Part shown: one piece after another, positions 1 to 12,392 of the stretch
How positions within the stretch are numbered: position 1 is the stretch's first letter
Layout of the letters: each line of letters begins with the position of its first letter
Origin: Coccinella septempunctata
Lineage: Eukaryota; Arthropoda; Insecta; Coleoptera; Coccinellidae
Assembly (NCBI RefSeq): GCF_907165205.1
Contig: NC_058190.1
Location: 7,138,001 to 7,202,000, forward strand
Reading direction: 5' to 3'
Length of the DNA: 64,000 nucleotides
Translations under genes and position numbers: made by a program
The notes under the pieces: model-generated
What the model was told of the DNA's origin: nothing
The model's database searches: none
What the model saw: only the letters and a program-made list of their open reading frames with translations

Positions 1-19
1 ATTTATCAGCGTTCTACAC

Positions 20-310
20 CTACGAGAGAATTTTATAATTACTAGAGTTCTGGGAAAATTGCTGGATTCTTTTCACCAGCGCATTCGTTAAATCTTTCTG
101 GCTCAGCATCCGAATTCTGTTGTGTTGGGCCTTCGTTGTGTACTTTGTTGATGATTCGAAAATTTTCACTGATTGTTGGACGAAAATTACAGCCCTTTCA
201 TTCTTGGCTGGAACGATACGATGTGACAAATTAGTATCTCGTGTTTTCATTTGTGGTTGACCGGGTAAGTCTTTAGGTTTTAAACCAAATGGGCACTTTT
301 TTATTACCAT
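20..310 (-). CDS. unidentified ORF, 96 codons, possibly a partial exon or transposon remnant
   Basis: An open frame starts with ATG at 308-310 and reads leftward for 96 codons. The predicted product is basic and hydrophilic, with the segment LSHRIVPAKNERAV near the middle, no membrane segment and no motif I recognise. Its composition looks somewhat more protein-like than most chance ORFs here, but there is no second supporting signal such as a convincing splice site or a neighbouring exon. It could be a degraded transposon ORF whose remainder lies to the left of the window. Function unknown, and existence as a gene is doubtful. Confidence 0.2.
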   Translation of the reverse strand: MVIKKCPFGLKPKDLPGQPQMKTRDTNLSHRIVPAKNERAVIFVQQSVKIFESSTKYTTKAQHNRIRMLSQKDLTNALVKRIQQFSQNSSNYKILS

Positions 311-1664
311 TTTAACATATTAGTTTATGCAGGAAATTTGTTGGAATACCCTCACGAAAATCATTTCGGTTTCAGACATGCGGAACATGTCAATACTTTT
401 GGTTTACTCCAGTAGCATTTCCGTGATCTCTCAGTTGTTTTCCCGGACTTATAATTTGCGATCGTTCAAGAAAATTGGTCATCAAGTAGGCTGTAACATA
501 TTGGAAATTCAATGTTGTGTGTATAAACGTAGTGCTAAGCTTGTGCTCACACTGTTATCACAATGAAAATATGTGAACATGTCAATGTCGTAAGCATTCG
601 GTGTAATTTGCAGACGAAAGTACTGGCATCAAAATCTTTAACGCCTAGTTTGTATTGAGATCGGGAAATGATAAGTTTATGGTATAGAAGAAGCTATATG
701 TAATGTGTTCATGCGGAGATTTCACAGAATGATCTTCTAAATTATGTAGCCCTCTTGAGTACGAAATAACTCGACTGCTCATTTATTTCATTGTATTTAA
801 GATAATCTACATATGAATCCATATGAAATTCTGACATTTTGATTACAATTATTCTATTCAATTTATTTCTTGAGACAACAGAAGTTAGAAACCATTCTGA
901 ATTTTATCTTTCAAAATTTTATGTAAAATAAATATTTACTCCTTATCCAACATAATTTTTTTCAACACTATATGGGTGATCTCTCTCTGCATATGGAGAA
1001 ACAAAAGATAAAGATGAGAATAATAGAATAAAAAATGTTGTTTGCAGACTTTGTTAAACAGGGTATAAATGAATGGTTGCGCAAAAATTCAAGGGGTCAC
1101 TGCTTGTCACAAAAAAATTGTGGGTCTATCATACAATGTGGAAACCTTTTATGGAATAAAATTCTTTGTGTCCTTATGTTATAAAATTATGAAAAATACT
1201 GGGACTCGTCAACTTTGGAATTCAGCAATTTTTAAACATAAGATTAAATATACATGGTGATTCGCTCACTGTCCATCTTCTTTATTTTATATTTTTTGAA
1301 GCTCCTTAACAACCTGAGTTCAAAAATTATTAATTCTGGTTCTGTTTTGTACAAAACCTGGTGAAATAACTACAGATTTTCTTAAGCTCCTTTATAACCC
1401 AATTTCAACGTACCAACCTTCATGTAGGTATGTTTAATTATGAACAATACCGGATGAAATTTCGACAGTGTTTATTCGTTTAATAGAAAATTAATGCATA
1501 CATAAATTTTATGGTGTAATTGATTTAAATAGTTTAAAATAGATACTCAGTTGAAATATTCTGCTTTTCTTCATTTATATCAACCAGTATTTTATAGAGC
1601 AGATCCAGCGTTGATAGTTTTTTTAAATAAGGGTATTAAAGAGCTTCGAAATATATAAAAAATA
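311..1664. other. no recognisable feature
   Basis: AT-rich noncoding sequence. Two short open frames on the + strand (about 79 codons from 327 and 63 codons from 1069) have no recognisable motif and fit chance. No inverted-repeat element or RNA gene was seen. Confidence 0.5.
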
Positions 1665-2193
1665 AACAGGGTATTCAAAAGTTCACGTGTCTCATAGTTT
1701 CTCATAATTTCCAAACACATGAAATTCCATAAAGTGATTTCCACACTGTGTAACTGCCTTTATGACTCTCTAAAGATGACGTCTTGGGTTCTCCGAAACC
1801 CCTATAAAGTTTTCTCGATAAGTTTGAGTTCGAAGATAATTCAAGCCGTATTACTTGTTCAAAACGAATCAAGCTCACAATAATAAATTTTTCAATGGTA
1901 TAATTTGAATGGGGAAAAAAGTTTCCTTCGAAACAAATTTTAGGAGGCAATTTTTCTATCCCTTGTTTTGGTAAACATCATCAATTTTTTTATTGCCTCC
2001 TCGCTTCTACGTAATGTTTTCTCATTTTCAATTCTGTGAGTTTTCTGATTACAAAAAATATTGAAAATTGTTTTTTAGGTGCCATCATCAGTATTTGAGG
2101 AGGGTCTGCCAAAAAAATCGAAGACTTATACTACTTTTTGAGAGAAAATCGTCCCTTTGAATTTTTTTGCAACTATTCATGCACACCCTGTAT
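1665..2193. repeat. diverged interspersed element with TACAGGGT-type ends
   Basis: The left edge reads ACAGGGTATTCAAAAG and the right edge CACACCCTGTAT, which are inverted relative to each other and match the terminal motif shared by several other repeats of this window. About 530 bp lie between them. No coding potential is visible beyond a chance frame that crosses the right end. The boundaries are inferred only from these end motifs, so the element could be two unrelated fragments. Confidence 0.35.
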
Positions 2194-5100
2194 ATTTTAT
2201 GCCAAAATGAATTTTAAGAAACAAGGTTCGATATTGGAAATAAAAGCCACCTATATCAAAATTGCAAATGAAAAAATGTTCCTAAAAACTCATCTTGTAT
2301 ATTATTTCTTGTTTTTCCAGTTACTTTCTACCGGGTTTTTCAGACTTTGTGGGGGATTATCAATGGAAAACGGTTCAATAAATTCTACCTCGGAAAAATC
2401 TCTGAATATTTATTACGGCTTACATCGCCGCAACATCATGAAAGAAGAGCAGCCACAAATATTAATTTTTCTTCTTTTTCCTCTGCACGACATTTCATGT
2501 AAAATACCTACCTGCTCCGTGGGGTGAGCATACTCCAAAACCTTTGAGCCTCTCCAGAAACAATGACGTCAAAGTATGTCGATATTCCGATGGGAGATGG
2601 TGCTAGAGTTGAGAGTTGCCTTCTCTGACCGGTAAAAAACGTGGAAGAAGATTACTAACAAGGGCAGGTTCACAAACGACGCAAGAAACAAAACATGCCG
2701 AAATGTCGGAGGTTGGCTTCGTTTAGCATCAAGAGCCCTCTTCTCGAAATGTAGTCGTACTTGTGATGCAAGTGAAAGATGGAAATGATATCGATTCGAG
2801 GTGAATGCGATACATATACAAATCTACAGATTAGATTTTTTTGGGTCAGAAATTAAGTGATTCATGAAATATACAGAGTGACCCTAATGGAGATGCAAAA
2901 ATGGAAATAATTTAATATTGATAATTTAGTATTCCTTCAAGACATGTTGATATACATGTGGAAGATGCACATGTACATCAATCGTCAGCATGAAACAATA
3001 CAATTACAATTTAATAATATAACAACAAACTACAAATACATAATATAATAAAGCGATAACAAAAAGTATCATTATAACAACAATGAAAGGAAAAGACTGA
3101 AATAAACAGCTTTAAGGGAAATATTGAATATTGTTATATTGGCCACATCGTTTTTTTTTCAAGAGCCTTACATCTAAATCTTTTACGTTAGGTTTCTTAA
3201 TATGAAAATGAAATAGATATCGATAAACTTTTTGTTCCGTTTTCACCAGAAATACCTAAATTTCTTTAATTGAATCGGTACACTTGTATATTTTTCCAAA
3301 TTTCCAAAGAATTGTTCGATTCCTAATGGCAAGGTTTTCTAAAATCTGCAAAGGTGTCCCCTGTTATTTCCTGTCAAACCGGAAGTATAGAAGTACAAAA
3401 ATAATCATCATCACTTCACTTTTGCTTCATTGTACTTGTCTGCAAAATTTCACAGCTATCTCCCATTCTGTTCCGATAAATACTTTGGACATTTCATGAA
3501 TTGTTTATGGATTCTCAACAATTTTATATAACGATTTATTAGGTACCTCGTTAGGTACAATTTATAAAGTATCAAAATTATTTATTTTATTTGTGGTTTT
3601 TTTCAGTCACGGACTAATTATTCCGTCAGGTTTCCTTGACAACTGTTGAAATTTTCATTTTATGGTATGAACCCGGGGTTTATTTAGGTAACTTTTTCAC
3701 GTTTTGACAAAATATAGGTTGTGATCTTAAAATCTTGAGTTTAATTCTCGGATTAATTCGATAATTTTCTCACGAACACCCTGTACATTTCAGGTCCAAA
3801 CAATAAACGGAGCTGTTAAGCAACATAATGTCAAACTCTCAATAAATGATAACCGTTAACCCAACGTGTGCATTTTGTTGAAATTGCCATCAGATCATTT
3901 AACTATAACAATGCAGATATACTGAGTGTCACGTGTTCCAAATGAAATGAAAAAGTAGTAGACTGTTTCGCTATAACCGGAAGTTTCAGAGCTCTGAAGG
4001 TATTTTAGGCAGAAAGTTTATAGTCAAAAACCCTAAGATGCAAATTATCAGCTCAAAATTATGATTAGTTTTCCATAAACGTCTAATAGGCCACTGAGGT
4101 GAATCATCCTGTATATGAAAGATGAATGGACATACCAGTTACATGTTGATTGATTTTGTGGTGGAGATCATTCATCAAATGCTACCCTATGAAAATTATG
4201 AAAAAGCCATGTTTACAAAAACAATCAGAATACATCCATTACATTCTCCTACAGAAACTATATTTCTTTGTCATTGACCTCAAAATACACAAAAAAAGTT
4301 CGAGCATGCCATCCCTATAATAAAGGGGTTATAAAAAAACCACCAATGAGCAGATCATCCTCGGCAACGAAAGGTCTATCCATTTCAGCCACAAAAATGC
4401 AAGGTCGCTATTGAAAAAAAAATCGTCAACCCTACACTTCCCTCGTAAAGTGTGTACCTACATATATGAAAAATTAGTCATTAGCGTTACTTCAAACTCT
4501 TTATATCGAATGATACAAGTTAGCATTTTGTTATCAAATTCCACAGCCCAGTGGTAGAGAAATGAATATCATCTAATTAGTTCATAAGGATCCTCAGTTT
4601 CTGCCTTTCATATTCAACATTATTATACTGAACTCTGAACACATGTTGAAATTGACTTAAAATTCCTTGACAAACCGCAGAAGCACGACCTGGCTGGCGG
4701 TCTATATACTAGCCAAGGACGGGGTTCGTTGTGTAAAACCACAAACTTGTTTCCCCGAATTTGCCATTTCGACTCTGTTTAGACAGGACGCTTTTCGTAT
4801 TCATGAATAGCACACGATTCAGGACGACGTACTAGGAACAATAAATTCAGGTCCGACCAGATGTTCTGAAACTTTGGGACTGACTATCAAGTCCTGCGAA
4901 TGCTTTCAATTTCTCTATTGCGCGGAAGATAAAGGTTTACACACACTGAAAGTTCATCGTATGGCAATATTGGGGGTGGATTGATCACGATAGAGTTTCA
5001 GTGATGTCATCGTTGGTATCTCTCACGCACAATTGACCCACCCCAAACTCGCCCAGCCAGGCTAGTTCTACGTTACGAGATATTTTTCTGTAGTTGCATG

Positions 5101-5631
5101 GGTATTGATTTGAGAAAATGTCGTTTGGAAAGATCAGCAGGATGTACCCATTCACTTCAGAAATTTTATTTGTTACTAACTTATAACGACGTTGGCAATA
5201 AGAACTTCATCAATTATTCATCAATTATTTTCTTCTTCCTTCACGATTAAAGGGTGTTCGGAATCAACCTTCATATATTTCAGAGGGTGATTCTAGAGGT
5301 CGAATATGAGGGAAAATTTTTATCAACTTAGGTCCTAAAATGCAACCCCTTCAACTACATCTCCAAAATAGAGTAAACTTTTGATAGCTGTGAATGAAAT
5401 TTGATACATAAGAGTTTTTGGATAAACTGAATCGCCCGGTGAAGAAAAATAGACCAATTCTCATCAGTGGTAGAGATAATAGGGGGAGGGACTTCCATAA
5501 TACTTCTAATTACATATAAAGCAATATAATCTAATTACAATATCTACTTCTAATTTTTGAGTAACTGATCAAGTCAAAATAAAAAATACATCACCATTTT
5601 AACATGATAGATATGGAAAAATTCCACAGTA
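2194..5631. other. no gene seen; GC-richer patch at about 4670-5080
   Basis: Mostly AT-rich sequence without a convincing ORF or repeat boundary. CACCCTGTA-like decamers occur near 3775 and 4108, which suggests ends of very old repeats. The stretch about 4670-5080 is visibly richer in G+C and CpG than its surroundings, has no long open frame, and could be a regulatory element or an old exon; nothing in the sequence decides between these. Confidence 0.4.
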
Positions 5632-6852
5632 GGGGAGACTAGGAAGCATTGATACATGGGGAGGCTTGATACAGGCTTATATCCGCGGTCTGTAGCCGTT
5701 TTCAAAAGTATTATACTAGTGAACACTATTCTTTGGCAGAGGGCATTGCGTGACGTTAATCTGTAAGGCTAACAGTAGCTTGTTTGTGAAATATTCTACA
5801 AAGAGTGTTTCGAGGTGAGAAATTGCAAGTTTTTACTCAAGTTACCTAAGGGTTTTATGATCATGCAATACTTCTTCGGCGTAAACAAACATTTCACTGG
5901 GAAATATGCAAAAAACTACTCAATTTACAGTTTTATTCGGTTTTCAAAATATATGAGTATAAGATTAAAATATAAATCACTTAAAAAATTGCTTTCAGGG
6001 AGGTTTGAGACATTTCTCGTGGGGAGGCTTGATACATGTATCATCTTCAAAAAATATTCCGTAGCTAGTTGGATAGGCCTACATGAAGGCGTTTTCACCA
6101 TCGAAAATATCAAGGGGATTTTTAACAACTGGAATTTATCCGTACAATCCCCATGTATTCAATGCGGCCGACTTTTCTTGTGCGGAAGTGAGTAATCTAC
6201 CATTTCCTGATTTTTCTACACCTATGGGTCCAAAGCAAGCCAGTATCATTGCTGACCTACCTACTGAGCTAAATAATCCTAGTACATCCAGCAGCATACA
6301 TAGCCGAGGCAGAACAAGAACCAAGAAAATCAAACAAAAGAGGTATACAAAAAAAGAGTATGTAGACCGGGGTATTTCGGACAATGAGGATGACACAGTT
6401 GAAGAATATGACTGAGAGGGCGAAGATGTAGCCTATATGTATATATTGCATTTTCATTTTCATCCTCTAGATCAAACGAATTCTGGATCAGGTGTCAGGT
6501 GTGCTCGCAATGGCGCGCCGAAGAATTTGCCGGTGTTAAAAAAGGCACAAAAATGTTTATTTGTGACATTTGCAAGTGATGCCAATGGAACTTATATTTT
6601 CAATTTGTGTCTCATACCTCCCAGTACATCGTATCAATCCTCCCATATGTGGGGAGGCTTGAGACAGTTTGCATGTTTTTGTGTTCAACGTTCTGTACGG
6701 AATGAGATGTTTATGTTTTGATACTTCTATATTTATTTTGTTGAACGATTAATTGAAGAATTATATAATATAAGAAAAGTCCTGTTTCTTCATATAATTC
6801 AGTTTCCAAAATAAAAATTCCAAAAAACGTATCAACCCTCCCCAGTCTCCCC
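5632..6852 (+). mobile_element. pogo/Tigger-like DNA transposon, internally deleted, flanked by TA
   Basis: The element begins GGGGAGACTAGGAAGCATTG after TA at 5630-5631 and ends with the inverted copy, GTATCAACCCTCCCCAGTC through CCCC, before TA at 6853-6854. Terminal repeats are about 24 bp and slightly diverged. The motif GGGGAGGCTTGATAC recurs inside at 5658, 6021 and, with one change, 6651, and again in inverted form near 6631 and 6830, giving an array of subterminal repeats. The TA duplication fits the Tc1/mariner/pogo superfamily. Inside is only the C-terminal end of a pogo-type transposase, so this is a deletion derivative that would depend on enzyme supplied elsewhere. Confidence 0.8.
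6083..6415 (+). pseudogene. C-terminal fragment of a pogo/Tigger/jerky-type transposase
   Basis: The 110-codon frame contains KAFSPSKISRGFLTTGIYPY followed by NPHVF, the recognisable segment after the DDE catalytic core of pogo/Tigger and jerky-type transposases (family pattern: aF, a few residues, I..GF..tGIyPfn...F). It is followed by a low-complexity tail rich in Ser, Thr and basic residues (RTRTKKIKQKRYTKKEY) and an acidic end (ISDNEDDTVEEYD). The CENP-B-like DNA-binding domain and the catalytic residues are absent. The ATG at 6083 is internal to the ancestral protein and probably not a real start; recognisable protein may extend a few codons upstream. The frame reads + strand, within the terminal repeats of the host element. 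A host-domesticated exon is possible but less likely. Confidence 0.75.
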
Positions 6853-7482
6853 TAAATGTTCAAAAGGCCCACCATTAACTTCAATACATTTTCTGTTATG
6901 TTTTCGCATCGAAAAAAATCGATGGAATATTTTTTGTTTATTCGCAATCCTTCATTGCACGTTGCTTCATCTCTTGGATATTTTCAACAGGAGTTGAGTA
7001 CACGTATTTTTTCAAATATCCCCATGACAAAATTAAAGGCATTTCAAATCCGGAGAACCAACTGGCCAGTGTACAGGTCAATCCGTCTCTGATTATAAAG
7101 TAGATCATTTTGCAGGTCATGTTGAAGAGGCCCCATGCAGGTGCATTTTAGGATCTAATCTGGTGTGAAGTTTTCTTCGTGTTTTGACCTCTACAACCAC
7201 CCCTTGAAATATATTCATATTAAATCACTCTGTATAGGGGGCGAATAAAAACTGAGTCGAATTTGAAGTAATAACGGTACAATGTTGGAAACGCCAAGAT
7301 GGATACTTGAAATTAGGAGTTTTTTAATGATTCTTTGAAGATTGAGGTTCCAGAGCGGCTTCTATGATAGCACCATCTACCATGCTGAAGCAAAGTTTAA
7401 TCAGGAAAATACCATCAAAATCTGAAAAGGAATGAAAACTTAGACGTGGGCCCAATTCTATATGCTATATGCTCTTTATGTT

Positions 7483-8004
7483 AGATTGTCTTTGTCAAAA
7501 GAAACACAGTTTTCATTAACCATTGTTGCGGAATCGGCTCGGTTAAAAAGATACAGGCTTTTGAGGAACCATAAAAAAATATTATCTGTAGTTGCATCTC
7601 ACAAACAGTTTCATCGAATGAAATGAATTTCCGAATATAGTTTTCATTCACTTGATGAATCTTTTTCTAACACAAGAACCCAACTCTTGAAACTAAGCTG
7701 AACGTTATCTAATGAATTCTCGAACGTTTTGTGAAATAAAATTATTCTTCATATTTCCTTGTATAATGCGCCATTTTCGAGTAATTTGATGTTCAAAAAT
7801 GAAAAATCTCTTCGAAATTCGAAAAATTGGATAGTATGACCGAATGCAACTCTTTTTAAAAGATCAGAAGATGTCAGTTATTCTGAAGGTGATTTCGTTT
7901 TATCAGAGTCGAATTGGAAAAACATGGTAGGGAAAAAAAGTGTTACTTTTGATCTCAAGAATATACTGTTAAAATATTTGTACGAGACAAAGACTCACCC
8001 TGTA
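7483..8004 (-). repeat. family I inverted-repeat element, truncated copy
   Basis: The right end carries CTCAAGAATATACTGTTAAA and then AGACTCACCCTGTATG, matching the terminal repeat of the full copies at 27121-27775 and 46411-47092. Internal landmarks shared with those copies are CGGAATCGGCTCGGTTAAAA, a run ending in ACAAGAACCCAACTCTTGAA, and TAATGCGCCATTTTCGAG. The outer left end is missing. No coding capacity. Confidence 0.7.
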
Positions 8005-8045
8005 TGTTATGCTAATTTCCAGTCAATTCTGTGCTATGGGGTAAT

Positions 8046-8078
8046 CATAGACTTATTATTATTAATATGTCTATGGGG
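8046..8078. repeat. short hairpin
   Basis: CATAGACTTAT and the later ATATGTCTATG form an imperfect stem around an AT-only loop. It may be coincidental in such AT-rich DNA. Confidence 0.3.
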
Positions 8079-8194
8079 GTAATCTGTCGAGGTACCTCAT
8101 CTTATGTTGGTAATTTATTTGTTATTCAAAAATGAGCTTTAGGAACTGAATGCTTTATTTAGGCTATCCAGAACTATGCAGGATTTTACTTCAA

Positions 8195-8313
8195 GGTCCG
8201 GTTGTACAGTTCAGGTTTGAAAAGAGTTCAACGTTGAACTCAGCTTAACCTGTCAAAATTGAACTGAATTATCTAATTTGTTCAATTTTGAGGCTGAACT
8301 GTACAACCTGGCC
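8195..8313. mobile_element. 119-bp fold-back MITE-like element
   Basis: GGTCCGGTTGTACAGTTCAG at the left and CTGAACTGTACAACCTGGCC at the right are inverted copies with two mismatches, and the similarity continues inward more weakly. A smaller palindrome, GTTCAACGTTGAAC, lies inside. No coding potential. The target duplication is not clear, so no superfamily can be assigned. Confidence 0.6.
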
Positions 8314-9247
8314 TAAAAGCAACAATTTACTCACTATTTATGGACTAAACATATATGGATTGTTGATATCCTTCTGATCATGGCCATTATGAAAGAATTT
8401 TGTGAAAAGTAATGATATTGCATATTTAATGATGACGTGTTCCACTACTATACTATTAGGGCATTACAGACAAACATACCGTGACTGAAGAGAACTGGGC
8501 CAACTGACCCCAACTGCAATTTTGCTGAGGAGTATGAAAAATGTTGATAATTCGTTTATACAGTTAATTTTATATATTGCACTCGGTACTTTGAATAGTA
8601 GATGCCGAATTCCGATAAAAGAGAAACAGAAGAATTTTACGTCTCGTTTACGATTTCTTACGTCTCCTTCCATTCATAGATTAGTTACCATAATAAAGTG
8701 TGAAGCTTCTCATGTTGGCACTCAGAAAGTAGATGGATAAATAAATCGTTTCCAGGTTTCAGGCATTCTTATGATCCACCTAAGTCTAATTACAGCAAAA
8801 GAGCAATCGAACTAAAAGTACCTAATCGCTAATAAATTTCAAGTGTATGAAAATCCATGCCATAAATATTAAATTACAAAACTCAATTCAACAGTAATAT
8901 CTTTTTGTTGTCTGCAAAACAGGTTTGTCGTACGGTCATTTGGGAATTTCAATTTTTACCTATCCAATTCAATTGTTTTCAGCATGAATCCATTTCTGTC
9001 GGAAAATGCCAGATATGTGTCACGTTTTATGCCCCCAGTGGAATTTCACGAACGCTATTGAAAAAACTTTCCGTCCTGAACAATCAATATTCGCAATATT
9101 CGGAAAATTCTTATTCAGAGATGTTTCGCTCTCGTGCGACACTCAACATCGAATTTCGTTCATTTTTTGTTCTGTTCCGCTAATTGGTAGATATCTAAAA
9201 ATGTGGAATTGAATATGATGCTACTAGTTTTTTCGCTAATGACTATA

Positions 9248-9400
9248 GGTCCTTTCGTTTGCATAAAAAGTGTAGCACACTAGTCAAAAGGAGATGTAGA
9301 TAAACTACACATCCCCTACACTGGTGTAAATTCAATCAGCAAACGAATACTAAAATCGAGTGTAGAAAAGTGTTACACTTTTTATGCAAACGAAAGGACC
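9248..9400. mobile_element. 153-bp palindromic MITE
   Basis: The two ends are long inverted repeats: GGTCCTTTCGTTTGCATAAA continuing through AAGTGTA, and its reverse complement ending in CGAAAGGACC at 9400. Over roughly 30 bp they differ by one or two bases. The middle also folds back, with GATGTAGATAAACTACACATC. It is flanked by CTATA on the left and TTATA on the right; no exact duplication can be fixed. Noncoding, presumably mobilised in trans. Confidence 0.7.
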
Positions 9401-9594
9401 TTATAGAAACAAGCAAAAAAAACAGCTGTGAACTGAAAAACTGAATTGAAACTCACAAGATAAGTGTGAAGAACCGATACAAAAATGAAGACAATGGGTT
9501 CTACCTAGCAATATACCGCAATTTGTCTCTTTTTTCCACATTCACACATGAAACGGTATCGTAACATCCTACAATTTTTTCTAATAAAGACGTC

Positions 9595-9622
9595 ATTTAT
9601 TTATTTATTTATTTATTTATAA
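9595..9622. repeat. (TTTA)n microsatellite
   Basis: About six to seven uninterrupted ATTT units. On the - strand it would read as a TAAA tail such as some non-LTR retrotransposons carry, but no LINE coding sequence is recognisable beside it. Confidence 0.8.
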
Positions 9623-10254
9623 TAAGTTGTATAAAAGTTTTCTATATATGAACTTTTTTCGAAATGCCGTCACAAGAAGAGATTTTTACGTCAGAGCGAT
9701 AAAATTGGGAATTCAAATGTAGATTGCAGCGACATGGTGATGAGAGTTTGAACTAAAAATTTAATACAGTCATTGTCATTTTTAAGGGGATTTCGATATT
9801 TTCGTCCCATAATTCTTATTTTCCCAGTTTATAGTTGCTTTTTTCTGAATTTTGGAGATTGGTTGTCGAAACTGTATTCAAGTGTGTTGATTATTATCAA
9901 TTTTTGGTCAATAAATGTCATTATTATGTATTAGTATTTATAAAAACTATGTTCTGAATTAGCTGATGAAAGAGAGCAATATTTTTTGAATGCGAGCCTC
10001 TTTAGTCTTTACACATAATAATAGAAGGATATTGATCATATGAGAACCAAAACTATGCTATACTTCCCTCTACAATTGGAACATTGATGCAAAGAAAACT
10101 TGTCCAAGTTGAACTGGAAATAAGAAGTGATCTTCTAAATGGAATTTGTGTGAATCTTATCGAAATTCATATGTATATCGACTTACTACGTGAAAAAGTC
10201 CTCCCTGGGGTAAACAGATTTGTTTTTTGTGCAAATCTTTTCATTTTGAGGTTA

Positions 10255-11151
10255 TACAGGGCGTTTTCAAAGGTGAGGCTTTTTTTTTTGACAGAAGGTA
10301 CAACTCAATAAAATCAGTCGTTTAACCAATAATTTTCTATATAAAATATACAAGATGGCAGAGATACAACCCCCCAGAAGATCGACAAAATTTCATTGAA
10401 TTTCAAGTACGGAACTGTGGAAGGTGACTCCGGCATCGCAAAAACGAAACAAAACATAAACATATGGCTGGACAATGAATGGTTCAGTACCAAGTTCGTC
10501 GGATTAGATGCATCAGGTCACTTTTGACAGAATCATAATCGTTGTATCGTACAATTTAGAGTGGCAAAAAAATGTAGAAATCGAGGCAGTTTCTTGAAAG
10601 TGCTTATGTTAGTTATGTTGAAAAAGTGCTATGATGTTTCTCCATTTTCCGACATTTTTTGGAATGCTCGAACAAAAAGATTGTGATGCCCATTGTAAAG
10701 AAATTCGTGAATAATTTTGACGAATTTTATTGGTGATATTTTGAAGAATTATTCTATTTTTTACACTTGTGTCCTGAGTCTCTTATGTCAGTTGGTGTCG
10801 AAATGAGCCATTTCAAATAATCGTGTGAGTTACTAAAAAACAATGAGAACAATTAAATTCAGCAATCGTAAGCATTACCATGTAAATATCGAACGAACCA
10901 ATATCCTAAACGAAACCACATGGTCAAATTAGGAGATAAGTTTTTCCCACTGTTTTACTTTAATTCATCTGAAAAAAATGTCTAGGGTCGTCTTAGGATC
11001 TATTTTAGTAATCATTTTCAAATTTTTTTTCCAACTTTGTCATTTTGAAAGTTTCTTATAGGTGATTTTTGGTGAAACTCTTAATTTTGACCAGTTCTAC
11101 CTTCCGTCCTTCTGTTAAGAAAAAAGCCTCACCTTCAAATACACTCTGTAT
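10255..11151. mobile_element. family V element, complete copy with inverted ends
   Basis: The left end (TACAGGGCGTTTTCAAAGGT, then GAGGC, a T-run and GACAGAAGG) and the right end (CCTTCTGTTAAG, an A-run, GCCTCACCTTCAAATACACT, CTGTATA) are inverted copies of about 45 bp. The interior has no long ORF. It matches 39465-40173, sharing GAATGGTTCAGTACCAAGT and GTGCTATGATGTTTC. The open frame at 10084-10311 crosses the left boundary and is a chance frame. Confidence 0.7.
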
Positions 11152-11559
11152 ATCCAGGTTAGTTGATTCCTCTCCTGTACTTCGTAACTTATTTGAAAAC
11201 AACAAAAGCATAACCATACTATTAAGACAAGATCATCGTGTTCGATAGTGAAAACTGACACCTTCAAAAAAAAGTCGTATTGGAAGTTTTGCTCAAAAGA
11301 CGGAAATCATGAAAACTTCACTGAGATTTCCACAATATCACGAGATAGATGAAGATTCTCTCTACAGATTAACATATATTTTTTATGAAAACTCTTATTG
11401 AAACACCAAAATATTCTCCGTTCCTCGATGTAAACAAACAACAATCTATTAAATTCTTATTTATAAAAATTGACACCAGAGGGCGTATCGTTGTTTGGAA
11501 TCCCCAATAGCTTGAATTATATACAAGAGAATTATCCAACCCCTCTGTTCCAAACTGAC

Positions 11560-12219
11560 TCTCTGCTCGTGTTAGCTTCGAGCAGAAAATATTAACAAGT
11601 CATTTCAATTCTGCTAGAATGCCTGCCTTTAGCCATTTCAGTCCCGATGTGCTGCTTATGATCGAAAACCATTAACCCTTCGTTTGAACAATCTTGTAGA
11701 TCCAGGTAATACAGTAATATTCATCAACGAAAGTGAGAAGATTTAAATTGATAGTCTTTCATATAGGGCAACTCTCTAACTTGGAATAAATCCAACAAAT
11801 CAAAGACAGCATTTCTGGTGTAAATACGCAGCGCTGTTTCTGTTTCAAAGTCGATCATAGTTATCGTGGGGTCCATGTCACCCCATTGGCCCGTCTGAAA
11901 CACATCAATAGCTGCACCCTTCTGAATTCCTCCGTTTTGTCGGAAGCGTAGTGCACAGTAGTTAAAACTCGCACCACATCAGCGAAGCTCTCTGATTTCT
12001 TCGGCAGCTGTTCCGAATGTTCCTCGCTCAACTTTGTTTCCCATTCGCTATCGTAAACTGTCTCAAGGGTTACTTGTTTCGTCTATGAGAAGTTTTCAGT
12101 GGAAGTTTGTTAGTTGGGCTCTACTTTGTTTGTTGGCGCGCTTGTATGTCGCCAGTGTTTATTTAAATTAATCGCTTTCTCTTATTTGGCTCCGACCGAC
12201 GGTGTAATTGAGGAAAAGG
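11560..12219 (+). promoter_or_regulatory. candidate promoter and first (untranslated) exon of a host gene
   Basis: This region is noticeably richer in G+C than the DNA around it and lacks repeats. It ends with AATTGAGGAAAAGG before GTAAGATTT, a good splice donor at 12220. An initiator-like TTCAGTGG occurs near 12097, but no TATA box is obvious and the transcription start cannot be placed. The next exon candidate begins only 173 bp downstream, with a polypyrimidine tract before its acceptor. The 5' limit given is approximate. I saw no open frame here, so I read it as 5' leader; the strand follows from the donor. Confidence 0.4.
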
Positions 12220-12392
12220 GTAAGATTTAGGAGATATTCATTTCGTCCGATATTGTGAGATTAAAGAATTTGAACTGTTTGACTATTGAGATTACATTTC
12301 CCTCGTTGCTGACCTATAAAATAAACCATTGAAAATTCAAGAACTCATTGAAATGGTTTTCCAAACGATAATAATGTTTTTTTTTCTTACAG

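Noticed and set aside
2138..2527. 129-codon open frame on the + strand
   Set aside because: It runs across the CACCCTGTA end of a repeat and has no domain signature.
8905..9212. Overlapping 92- and 68-codon frames, with an acceptor-like TTGTTTTCAG at 8982
   Set aside because: The region after the acceptor could be read as a short peptide, but there is no matching donor and two frames compete; not enough to call an exon.
9595..9622. (TTTA)n as the 3' tail of a LINE
   Set aside because: No retrotransposon coding or untranslated sequence is recognisable beside it; a plain microsatellite is simpler.
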